41,980 nucleotides of DNA from contig NZ_JACEZS010000036.1 in NCBI RefSeq assembly GCF_014042365.1, positions 1 to 41,980 on the forward strand, in the 5' to 3' direction. This DNA comes from Rugamonas fusca (GTDB taxonomy: Bacteria; Pseudomonadota; Gammaproteobacteria; Burkholderiales; Burkholderiaceae_D). Of the stretch, positions 34,059 through 41,873 are shown in pieces. Numbering within the stretch: position 1 is the stretch's first letter; every line of letters begins with the position of its first letter. The translations under genes and the position numbers were made by a program. The notes beneath the pieces are model-generated. The model was not told where the DNA came from. It searched no databases and worked only from the letters and a program-made list of their open reading frames with translations.

Positions 34059-34064
34059 TATAAT
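34059..34064 (+). promoter_or_regulatory. -10 element for the propeller-wzm operon
   Basis: TATAAT lies 31 bases before the ATG at 34096. TTGCGG at 34034-34039 is a weak -35 with 19-bp spacing. This would restart transcription after the REP hairpin. Confidence 0.5.
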
Positions 34065-34095
34065 CGCCGGTTGCCTCGCTGCCTCCAATTTCGTC

Positions 34096-34989
34096 ATGGA
34101 TTTACTCGTCACCACCTCGCAATCCCTGCTGCTGCTCGACACCGACACCGGCCACGCCGTCCGCCTCGACAGCGGACGCGGCCTGTATTACGGCCTGGCC
34201 CGCCACGGCGACCATTTGTACGTGGCCGCGCGCAAGCGACTGGTGTCGTCCACCGTCGACCCGGCACTGGAACGGGGCGAGATCCTCATCTTCGACCGCG
34301 CGCTGCGCCCCTGCGGCACGCTGCAGGCGCCCTTCCCGCTGCGCGACCTGCACGAGATCGCCTGGCACGACGGCAAGCTGTGGGCCACGGCCTCGCACGA
34401 CGACATGGTGGCCATCTACGACGGCCAGCGCTGGGAGCAATGGTATCCGCTGGCCTGCCGCGACCAGGGCGACGTGCACCACTTCAATTCCTTCATGTTC
34501 GAGGACGGCCACGTGTGGGTGCTGGCGCACAACCGCGGCCCCAGCGAACTGCTGCTGTTCTCGCTGGCCACGCGCGCGCTGGTGCGCCGCGTCCAGCTGG
34601 GCAATTGCGGCCACAACATGTGGCGGGAACAAGGCCAGTTGCTGACCTGCTCGTCGGCCGAAAGCCGGCTGCTGGGCGAGCACGGCTTCGTGCTCGAGAC
34701 GGGCGGCTTCCCGCGCGGCGTGGCCAGCGATGGCGTGCAGCGCTGCGTGGGCGTGTCGGCCCTGGCCGAGCGCGCCGCGCGCGACTTCAGCGACGGCCAG
34801 TTGCAGGTGTATGACCAGCAGTGGCAGTTGCGCCACACGATAGACCTGACCGGCGAGGGCCTGGTGCTGGACCTGCTCACGCTGCCGCCCGGCTTCGGCC
34901 TCGGCGCGTTGCGCCGCGCCGGCCTGACGCTGGCCCGCCACTGGCCCGGCGCCACCAGCGCGCCCGGTTTCCAGGTGCGCCGCGCATGA
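34096..34989 (+). CDS. Beta-propeller-like protein of unknown function (DUF4915-like)
   Basis: The protein is 297 residues from ATG 34096. There is no signal peptide. Repeated short strand motifs (LLVTTSQSLLLLD, LYYGLARHGDHLYVAAR, LHEIAWHDGKLWATA, FNSFMFEDGHVWVLA, RGVASDGVQRCVGVSA) suggest an incomplete beta-propeller. GNCGHNMWREQGQLLTCSS and GGFPRGVA resemble the DUF4915/TIGR03032-type propellers sometimes found near glycan or sulfotransferase genes, but I am not certain of the family. Its stop overlaps the wzm start (ATGA), so it is translated with the transporter permease and presumably acts in the same polysaccharide pathway. Confidence 0.6.
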   Translation: MDLLVTTSQSLLLLDTDTGHAVRLDSGRGLYYGLARHGDHLYVAARKRLVSSTVDPALERGEILIFDRALRPCGTLQAPFPLRDLHEIAWHDGKLWATASHDDMVAIYDGQRWEQWYPLACRDQGDVHHFNSFMFEDGHVWVLAHNRGPSELLLFSLATRALVRRVQLGNCGHNMWREQGQLLTCSSAESRLLGEHGFVLETGGFPRGVASDGVQRCVGVSALAERAARDFSDGQLQVYDQQWQLRHTIDLTGEGLVLDLLTLPPGFGLGALRRAGLTLARHWPGATSAPGFQVRRA

Positions 34990-35786
34990 GGATGCCCGCC
35001 CTGCTCGCCAGCGTGTGGCGCTACCGCGGTTTCGTGCTGGGCAGCGTGCGGCGCGAATTCCAGGCCAAGTACCGCAATTCGCTGCTGGGCGCGCTGTGGA
35101 CGGTACTCAATCCACTGGCCATGATCATCGTCTACACGGTGATCTTCTCGCAGGTCATGGGCAGCCGCCTGGCCGGCAGCGGCGCGCCGTTCGCCTACAG
35201 CATCTACCTGTGCGCCGGCGTGCTGACCTGGGGCCTGTTCGCCGAGATCACCTCGCGCAGCCAGTCCGTGTTCATCGAGCACGCCAACCTGATCAAGAAG
35301 CTGCAGTTTCCCCGCATCTGCCTGCCCATCATCGTGGTGCTCAACGCGCTGGTCAACTTCGGCATCATCTTCGGCCTGTTCACGGGCTTTCTGCTGCTGT
35401 CGGGCAGCTTCCCCGGCTGGGCCTACCTGGCGCTGGTGCCGGTGCTGACCATGCTGGTGCTGTTCGCCATCGGGCTGGGCATGATCCTGGGCGTGCTCAA
35501 CGTGTTCTTCCGCGACGTGGGCCAGTTCTTCACCATCCTGCTGCAATTCTGGTTCTGGTTCACCCCCATCGTCTACCCGGTGACCACGCTGCCGGCCGCC
35601 GTGCGCGAACTGCTGGTGTGGAACCCGATGGCGGCCGTGATCAATGCCTGCCAGACCATCCTCGTCCATGGCCAGGCGCCGCACTGGCGCAGCCTGCTGC
35701 CGGTGGCCGTGCTGGCCGTCGTCAGCTGCGCGCTGGGCCTGCGCCTGTTCCGCCGCCGCGCCGGCGAGATGGTGGACGAACTGTGA
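34986..35786 (+). CDS. wzm: O-polysaccharide ABC transporter permease
   Basis: The protein is 266 residues, starting in the ATGA overlap at 34986. It is an ABC2-type membrane protein with six helices. The N-terminal REFQAKYRNSLLGALWTVLNPLAMIIVYT region (broken here as REFQAKYRNSLLG and LNPLAMIIVYT) is the amphipathic entry plus TM1. FGIIFGLFTGFLLLSG and the C-terminal FWFWFTPIVYP are typical of Wzm/TagG. It forms the pore with Wzt to flip undecaprenyl-linked O-polysaccharide to the periplasm. A GGAGAG site for the next gene follows 14 bases downstream. Confidence 0.93.
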   Translation: MRMPALLASVWRYRGFVLGSVRREFQAKYRNSLLGALWTVLNPLAMIIVYTVIFSQVMGSRLAGSGAPFAYSIYLCAGVLTWGLFAEITSRSQSVFIEHANLIKKLQFPRICLPIIVVLNALVNFGIIFGLFTGFLLLSGSFPGWAYLALVPVLTMLVLFAIGLGMILGVLNVFFRDVGQFFTILLQFWFWFTPIVYPVTTLPAAVRELLVWNPMAAVINACQTILVHGQAPHWRSLLPVAVLAVVSCALGLRLFRRRAGEMVDEL

Positions 35787-35813
35787 TGGCGCGCCGCCCG
35801 GAGAGATGAGCAC

Positions 35814-37133
35814 ATGAGCCAGACCTTTTACCGCGCCTTCGAGGACCGCTACCGCGGTTCGCGCGAACTGATCAAGCAACGCCTGGGCGCCTACCGCCCC
35901 TTCCTGCTGCCGCTGGCGGCGCTCGGCGCGCCGGCATTGGACCTCGGCTGCGGCCGCGGCGAGTGGCTGGAACTGCTGGCCGAATGCGGCCTGCGTGGCA
36001 GCGGCGTGGACCTGGACGCCGGCATGCTGGCGGCCTGCCGCGAACGCGGCCTGCAAGTGCAACAGATCGACGCGCTGGCCGCGCTGCGCGCCCAGCCCGA
36101 CGCCAGCCTGGCGCTGGTGTCGGCCTTCCACCTGGTCGAGCACCTGCCGTTCGCGCTGGTGCAGGAACTGATCGCCGAGGCGCACCGGGCGCTGCGGCCG
36201 GGCGGCCTGCTGCTGCTGGAGACGCCCAATCCGGAAAACCTGACCGTGGGCGCGTCCAGCTTCTATCTCGACCCTACCCATGAGCGCCCGCTGCCGCCGG
36301 CCCTGCTGGCATTCGCCGTCGAATATGGCGGCTTCGATCGCCACCGCGTGGTGCGCCTGCAGGAAGACCCGGCCCTGCATGACGAGGCCACGGCCCTGGG
36401 CCTGATCACGGTGCTCGAAGGGGTCAGCCCCGACTACGCCGTGGTGGCCCAGCGCGCCGCCGCGCCGCACGTGCTGGCCGCGTTCGACGCGCCGTTCGCG
36501 GCCCCCTACGGGGTGGGCCTGGGCCAGCTGGCCCAGCGCTACGAGCAACAACAGGAGCGCGACCGCGCCAGCCTGCACCGCGGCCTGGCGCAGGCCAACG
36601 GCGAGCTGGAAGCGCTGCGCGGCGGCGTGGCCGTGGTGGCCGGCGGCGTGGAATCGCTGGCCGGTACCACCGACAAGCTGGCGCAGCAACAGGCGGCCTT
36701 GCACGCCGACCTGAGCGCCCGGCTGGGCCAACTGGAAGCGCGCGGCGTACAGCTGGAACAGCGCATCATCGACATGCTCAACAGCCGTTCGTGGCGCGTC
36801 ACGGCGCCGCTGCGCTGGGCCACCGACCAGGCCCGCGCGGCGCGCGGCGCGTGGCGCCAGTTCCGCTTCCGGCTGGCGCCGCGCCAGCGCGCCCGCGCGC
36901 TGCTGCTGGCGGCCATGCGGGCCGTGCTGCGCCGGCCCCGCTTCGCGCGCGCCGTGCGCGCCGTGGTGGCGCGCTTCCCGGCGCTGCAGGCGCGCCTGTA
37001 CAGCCTGGCCTACCAGCCCGCCCACACGGGCGCGCCGGCCCCGGTGCCCGAATCGGAACAGCAGCTGTCGCCGCGCGCCCTGCACGCCTATCAACAACTG
37101 CAACAAGCGCTGGCCGCGAGGAAGAAACCCTGA
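35814..37133 (+). CDS. WbdD-like methyltransferase with C-terminal coiled coil (chain terminator candidate)
   Basis: The protein is 439 residues from ATG 35814 (GGAGAG 8 bases upstream). The SAM-dependent methyltransferase domain (about 40-200) has ALDLGCGRGEWLELL, SGVDLD and SAFHLVEHLPF. A coiled coil (about 240-325; QQQERDRASLHRGLAQANGE, LAQQQAALHADLSARLGQLE) and the motif SRSWRVTAPLR near 330 follow. A basic helical end may touch the membrane. The order methyltransferase then coiled coil recalls WbdD, which caps O9a chains and measures their length, but no kinase domain is present. Its location between wzm and the polymerase supports a role in chain termination. Confidence 0.78.
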   Translation: MSQTFYRAFEDRYRGSRELIKQRLGAYRPFLLPLAALGAPALDLGCGRGEWLELLAECGLRGSGVDLDAGMLAACRERGLQVQQIDALAALRAQPDASLALVSAFHLVEHLPFALVQELIAEAHRALRPGGLLLLETPNPENLTVGASSFYLDPTHERPLPPALLAFAVEYGGFDRHRVVRLQEDPALHDEATALGLITVLEGVSPDYAVVAQRAAAPHVLAAFDAPFAAPYGVGLGQLAQRYEQQQERDRASLHRGLAQANGELEALRGGVAVVAGGVESLAGTTDKLAQQQAALHADLSARLGQLEARGVQLEQRIIDMLNSRSWRVTAPLRWATDQARAARGAWRQFRFRLAPRQRARALLLAAMRAVLRRPRFARAVRAVVARFPALQARLYSLAYQPAHTGAPAPVPESEQQLSPRALHAYQQLQQALAARKKP

Positions 37134-40100
37134 TGCGCATCGTGATCGACCTGCAAGGAGCCCAGTCGGAAAGCCGTTTTCGCGGCGTGGGACGCTATTC
37201 GCTGGCGCTGGCGCTGGCCGTGGCCCGCAACGCCGGCGAGCATGAAGTCTGGCTGCTGCTGAACGGCGCGCTGGCCGACGCCATCCCCGACCTGCGCCAC
37301 GCCTTCGCCGACCTGGTGCCGTCCGAGCGCGTGTGCGTGTTCGAGCCGGCCGTGCCGGTGGCCGCGCTGGCGCCTGCCAACGGCCCGCGGGCGCGCGCCA
37401 GCGAACTGCTGCGCGAACACGTGCTGGCCGAACTGGAGCCGGACATGGTGCTCGTCACCAGCCTGTTCGAAGGCTATGTGGACGACAGCGTCACCTCGAT
37501 CGGCTGCCACCTCGGGGCCGAACGCACGGCCGCCATCCTGTACGACCTGATCCCGCTGCTCAATCCGGCCGCCTACCTGCCGTCAGCCACGCAACAGGAC
37601 TACTACCAGCGCAAGATCGCTTCGCTCAAACGGGCCGGCCTGCTGCTGGCCATCTCCGACTATTCGCGCCAGGAAGCGCTGGACGCGCTGGCCCTGCCGC
37701 CCCAACAGGTGGTGGCCATTTCCACCGCCGTGGACGCCCAGTTCCACCCGGCCCCGCTGGCCGACGCCGAGCAAGCGGCGCTGCGCCAGCGCTTTGGCCT
37801 GACGCGCGCCATGCTGATGTACGCGCCCGGCGGCTTCGACGCGCGCAAGAATATCGACGGCCTGATCACGGCCTTCAGCCTGCTGCCGCCGGCCGTGCGC
37901 GGCGCCCACCAGCTGCTGGTGGCCAGCAAGGTGGGCGAGCATGACCGCGCCGCGCTGCTGGCCCACGCGCGCCGCTGCGGCCTGGCGGCCGACGAACTGG
38001 TGCTGACCGGCTACGTGGACGACGCCACCCTGATCGCCCTGTACCGCAGCGCCACCCTGTTCATCTTCCCGTCCAAACATGAAGGCTTCGGCCTGCCGGC
38101 ACTGGAGGCGATGGCCTGCGGCGCGCCCGTGATCGGGGCCGACAACACCAGCATCCCGGAAGTGATCGGTTGCGCCGAGGCCCTGTTCGACGCCGGTTCG
38201 CCAGCCGCCATGGCCGCCAAGCTGGCCGAAGTGCTGGACGACCCGGCCATGCTGGAACGGCTGCGCGTGCACGGCCGCCAGCAGGCCGCCAAATTCTCGT
38301 GGGATATCTCGGCCCGGCGCGCGCTGCGCGCCATGGAGCAGCATGTGGCGACACTGGCCAGCGCCGCCGCTCCCGTGCCTGCGCCCGCGCGCAAGCCACG
38401 GCTGGCCTTCGTCTCGCCGCTGCCGCCGGAACGCACCGGCATCGCCGACTACGCGGCCCAGCTGCTGCCAGCGTTGATGGACCACTTCGAGATCGAACTG
38501 GTACTCAAGCAGGACCAACTGACGCTGCCGCCCGCGCTGGCCGCGCTGCCGCGCCGCACGGTGGACTGGTTCGCCGACCATGGCGCCGGCTACGACCACA
38601 TCCTCTACCAGTTCGGCAACAGCCCGTTCCACAGCCATATGTTCCCGCTGCTGCGCCAGCATCCGGGGGTGGTGGTGCTGCACGACTTCTTCCTCAGCAG
38701 CGTGCTGGTGTACGAACAGTTATCGGGCCTGCTGCCGCATGCCTGGAGCGAGGCGCTGGCCGCCCACGGCTACCCGGCCCTGCGCGCCGGCCTCGGTGGC
38801 GGCGCCGACGCGGCCGAAGCGGCCAAGCGCGATTACCCTGGCAACCTGCCCGTGCTGCGCGATGCCACCCACGTGATCGTCCACTCCGACCATGCGCGCG
38901 TGCTGGCGCGCCAGTGGTACGGCCCGCGGGCCGACCGCGACTGGAGCGTGGTGCCGCTGCCGCGCGCCACGCCAGCGGCGCTGGACGATGCACGCGCGGC
39001 CGCCCGCACGGCGCTGGGCATCCGGCCCGGCACCTACCTGGTGTGCAGTTTCGGCTTCATCGCCCCCACCAAGCTCACGCACGAGCTGGTGCAGGCGTGG
39101 CTGGCCTCCAGCCTGCATGACGATCCCGCTTGCGAACTGGTGCTGGTGGGCGCCAACCACGGTTCCGAATACGGCCTGGAACTGACGGCCATGTTGAGCG
39201 GCGCGGCCGGACGGCGCATCCGCATCGCCGGCTGGACCGACGAGGCCGACTACCAGCGCTACCTGCAGGCGGCCGACGCGGCCGTGCAATTGCGCGCCGT
39301 GTCGCGCGGTGAAACCTCGGCCGCCGTGCTCGACTGCATGAACTACGGCTTGCCCACCATCGTCAACGCCAACGGCTCGATGGCGGCCCTGCCGGACGAC
39401 TGCGTGCTCAAGCTCGACGACGCCTTCGCCCCCGCCGCCCTGACGGCCGCGCTGGAAACGCTGCATGGCGACGCCGCCCTGCGCGCGGCCATGGGCGCGC
39501 GCGCGGCCGCCCTGCTGCGGCGCGAGCACAGCCCCGAACATTGCGCCGCCCTGTACGCGCAAGTACTGGCCAAGGTGCGCCCCGGCCGGCAAGCCCTGCT
39601 GCGGGCGCTGGCCGAGGTGGACGGCCTGGCCGACGACGGCGCCTTGCAGCGCCAGCTGGCCTGCGCCATCGCGGCCGCGCCCGATCCGCTGGCGCCGCGC
39701 CAGTTGCTGGTGGACGTGACCACCATCGCCCGCCACGACCTGCGCACCGGCATCGAACGGGTGGTGCGCGCCGAGCTGCTGGAACTGCTGCAATTGCAGC
39801 CGCCGGGCTGGCGCGTGGAACCGGTCTACCTGGTCCAGGAGGACGGCCGCTGGCAATGCCGCTACGCGCGCCAGTACGCCTACGGCCTGCTGGGCCTTGA
39901 TGCGCGCGCCACCCATGACCCGGTGGCCGACGTGCGCGCCGGCGACGTCTATTACGGCGCCGACTTCGCGCCCGGCCCGGTGGGCGGGGCCGCCGCCGAC
40001 GGCCTGTATGCGCGCTGGCGCGCGCGCGGCGTGCACGTCAGCTTCGTGCTGTACGACCTGCTGCCCGTGCTGCGGCCCGAGTTCTTCCCGCCCGGCGCCG

Positions 40101-40906
40101 ACGCCGGCCACGCCGCCTGGCTGGCCACCATCGCCGCCGAAGCGGACCGGCTGGTGTGCATCTCGCACGCCGTGGCCGACGACATGCGCGGCTGGCTGGA
40201 ACGCCACCCGCTGCCCGAGGGCGTACGGCGCGCGCCGCTGCAACTGACGGCGCTGCACCTGGGCGCCGACCTGGCCGGCACGTCGGGCCAGGCGAACGTG
40301 GACGACGTGCCCCATCCGCTGCTGCCGGCGCTGCGCGCGCGGCCCAGCTTCCTGATGGTGGGCACCATCGAACCGCGCAAGGGCCACCTGCAGGCGCTGG
40401 CCGCGTTCGAATCGTTGTGGGCGGCCGGTGTCGATGTACAACTGGTCATCGTCGGTAACGAAGGGTGGAAGCCGCTGCCGGCCGCTGCCCGCCGCACCAT
40501 CCCCACCATCGTGCAGCGCTTGCAGCAGCACCCCGAGCAGGGACGGCGTTTGCACTGGCTGCAAGGGCTGGACGATGCGGCGCTGGAACAAGTGTACGGC
40601 GCCTGCGCCTGCCTGCTGCAACCGAGCGAGGGGGAAGGGTTCGGCCTGCCGCTGATCGAGGCGGCCAGCCGCGGCCTGCCGCTGCTGGCGCGCGACATAC
40701 CCGTGTTCCGCGAAGTGGCGCGCGATGGCGCCAGCTATTTCAGTGGACTGGACGGCGCGGACCTGGCGCGGGCCGTCGGTACCTGGCTGGCCGAGCATGC
40801 CGCAGGCCGCCATCCCAAGCCCGACACCATCCGCTGGCGCACCTGGCGCGAGACGGCGGCAGAACTGCTGGACATGCTGGCCGCAGCGCGCCAGCAGCCC
40901 GGCTGA
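37133..40906 (+). CDS. Three-domain GT4-family glycosyltransferase (O-polysaccharide polymerase candidate)
   Basis: The protein is 1257 residues. Its start overlaps the previous stop by one base (TGATG). Three GT-B domains are present. The first (about 1-400) has RFRGVGRYSLALA and the E-x7-E motif in KHEGFGLPALE. The second (about 420-800) has SPLPPERTGIADYAA and RGETSAAVLD in place of E-x7-E. The third (about 860-1257) has TIARHDLRTGIERVVRAEL, MVGTIEPRKGH and SEGEGFGLPLIEA. Multi-domain GT4 proteins such as WbdA polymerise repeating O-units by alternating linkages. The sugar specificity cannot be read. It is the last gene of the operon, followed by a half REP. Confidence 0.9.
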   Translation: MRIVIDLQGAQSESRFRGVGRYSLALALAVARNAGEHEVWLLLNGALADAIPDLRHAFADLVPSERVCVFEPAVPVAALAPANGPRARASELLREHVLAELEPDMVLVTSLFEGYVDDSVTSIGCHLGAERTAAILYDLIPLLNPAAYLPSATQQDYYQRKIASLKRAGLLLAISDYSRQEALDALALPPQQVVAISTAVDAQFHPAPLADAEQAALRQRFGLTRAMLMYAPGGFDARKNIDGLITAFSLLPPAVRGAHQLLVASKVGEHDRAALLAHARRCGLAADELVLTGYVDDATLIALYRSATLFIFPSKHEGFGLPALEAMACGAPVIGADNTSIPEVIGCAEALFDAGSPAAMAAKLAEVLDDPAMLERLRVHGRQQAAKFSWDISARRALRAMEQHVATLASAAAPVPAPARKPRLAFVSPLPPERTGIADYAAQLLPALMDHFEIELVLKQDQLTLPPALAALPRRTVDWFADHGAGYDHILYQFGNSPFHSHMFPLLRQHPGVVVLHDFFLSSVLVYEQLSGLLPHAWSEALAAHGYPALRAGLGGGADAAEAAKRDYPGNLPVLRDATHVIVHSDHARVLARQWYGPRADRDWSVVPLPRATPAALDDARAAARTALGIRPGTYLVCSFGFIAPTKLTHELVQAWLASSLHDDPACELVLVGANHGSEYGLELTAMLSGAAGRRIRIAGWTDEADYQRYLQAADAAVQLRAVSRGETSAAVLDCMNYGLPTIVNANGSMAALPDDCVLKLDDAFAPAALTAALETLHGDAALRAAMGARAAALLRREHSPEHCAALYAQVLAKVRPGRQALLRALAEVDGLADDGALQRQLACAIAAAPDPLAPRQLLVDVTTIARHDLRTGIERVVRAELLELLQLQPPGWRVEPVYLVQEDGRWQCRYARQYAYGLLGLDARATHDPVADVRAGDVYYGADFAPGPVGGAAADGLYARWRARGVHVSFVLYDLLPVLRPEFFPPGADAGHAAWLATIAAEADRLVCISHAVADDMRGWLERHPLPEGVRRAPLQLTALHLGADLAGTSGQANVDDVPHPLLPALRARPSFLMVGTIEPRKGHLQALAAFESLWAAGVDVQLVIVGNEGWKPLPAAARRTIPTIVQRLQQHPEQGRRLHWLQGLDDAALEQVYGACACLLQPSEGEGFGLPLIEAASRGLPLLARDIPVFREVARDGASYFSGLDGADLARAVGTWLAEHAAGRHPKPDTIRWRTWRETAAELLDMLAAARQQPG

Positions 40907-40913
40907 AGGTGGC

Positions 40914-40936
40914 GGGGGTCAGGTCCGGCAATCTGC
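40914..40936 (+). repeat. Half REP 3' of the RAYT gene
   Basis: GGGGGTCAGGTCCGGCA and the beginning of the variable centre are present, without the matching tail. The tail-like partner lies across the RAYT gene at 41850-41873, so the two halves bracket the transposase in inverted orientation. Confidence 0.8.
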
Positions 40937-40946
40937 CAAACTAACC

Positions 40947-41783
40947 CTACGCCTCGAATTTTTGTACCGCACGGTTCACGGTTCTCATTGAAATGCCGAA
41001 AAAATCGGCGATCTGTTGCATGGTATACACGGTGGAGAAATACGCGCGCGCTATCGCCTCATCCCGGTCAGGAAAATGACGCCGATATTCGTCCAATGGC
41101 CACCCCAGCGCACGCCGCTGCGTTCTGGAAATGCCACGCACTGCGCCATGCGGGGGGCCATGGTGGTAACGTGCGGTAAAAGCGGCGTCGCCGAGGATGA
41201 GTTGGTAATTCACGCCTAGCAATGGACTGTCCCGCCCGATGCCAGCCATCACGAAGCGGATGTAACGCTGGACCGCTACGTTCCCGGTCGAGCCAAACTG
41301 CCCCAGCAACCATTCCCGGTCAAACCACGCTGGCGCCTTGCACGCGCCCACCAGCAGGTGATGGCTGCTCCATGGCCATGCGCCCAATGAGCTCACCATC
41401 CGCGCTCGCAACGGATTCAAGACCACATACCGTGCCAACTCCAGCAAGTAGCCCTGCTTCTGCACCAGGATAGCCTTGTAACGGCCCTGGAAGAGGTGGC
41501 CCGCAACCTGATGGCGGCGATTGAAAAGCTGCGTGTACTGGCCATTCAACTGACGCATTCCTAGCGACAGGTTCCCGTCCACCGTTTCAATCAGCACATG
41601 ATAGTGATTCGTCATCTGACAATACGCGTGGACAATAAAATTGTAGCGTTTGCAGACGAGCGCGAGAATATCAAGCCAAGCCAGGCGATCAGCATCATCG
41701 CGATAAATCGCTTCACTACGATCACCACGCGAGGTGACGTGATAGAGGGCGCCGGCGAATTCCAGGCGAAGTGGACGTGTCAT
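40947..41783 (-). CDS. REP-associated tyrosine transposase (RAYT, TnpA-REP)
   Basis: The protein is 278 residues from ATG 41783 (MTRPLRLEFAGALYHVTSRG). The Y1 transposase domain (IS200/IS605-like) has HUH-type histidines in CQMTNHYHVLIET (~60-70) and the likely catalytic Tyr in LLELARYVVLNPLRA (~115). A C-terminal HTH (FSTVYTMQQIADFFGISMRTV) is typical of the longer RAYT group. RAYTs cleave and rejoin single-stranded REP sequences and are thought to have spread them. The gene appears intact and is bracketed by half copies of the same repeat found between other genes here. Confidence 0.92.
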   Translation of the reverse strand: MTRPLRLEFAGALYHVTSRGDRSEAIYRDDADRLAWLDILALVCKRYNFIVHAYCQMTNHYHVLIETVDGNLSLGMRQLNGQYTQLFNRRHQVAGHLFQGRYKAILVQKQGYLLELARYVVLNPLRARMVSSLGAWPWSSHHLLVGACKAPAWFDREWLLGQFGSTGNVAVQRYIRFVMAGIGRDSPLLGVNYQLILGDAAFTARYHHGPPHGAVRGISRTQRRALGWPLDEYRRHFPDRDEAIARAYFSTVYTMQQIADFFGISMRTVNRAVQKFEA

Positions 41784-41849
41784 TCGTCCACCCTAATCCT
41801 CACCAATCCGATCTGCCTTGACTTGGCGCAGCCATCAATCAGTCAACAA

Positions 41850-41873
41850 TTTATGGCGCGATGCCGGACCTGA
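41850..41873 (-). repeat. Half REP 5' of the RAYT gene, joined to the IS end
   Basis: GGCGCGATGCCGGACCTGA is the tail half of the repeat. The usual CCCC is missing because the IS110-like element starts at 41874. It is the partner of the half REP at 40914-40936. Confidence 0.8.

Noticed and set aside
34416..40813. Long minus-strand open frames opposite wzm, the methyltransferase and the glycosyltransferase
   Set aside because: The sense frames carry clear domain motifs, while the antisense products are Gln/Arg/His-rich low-complexity sequence.
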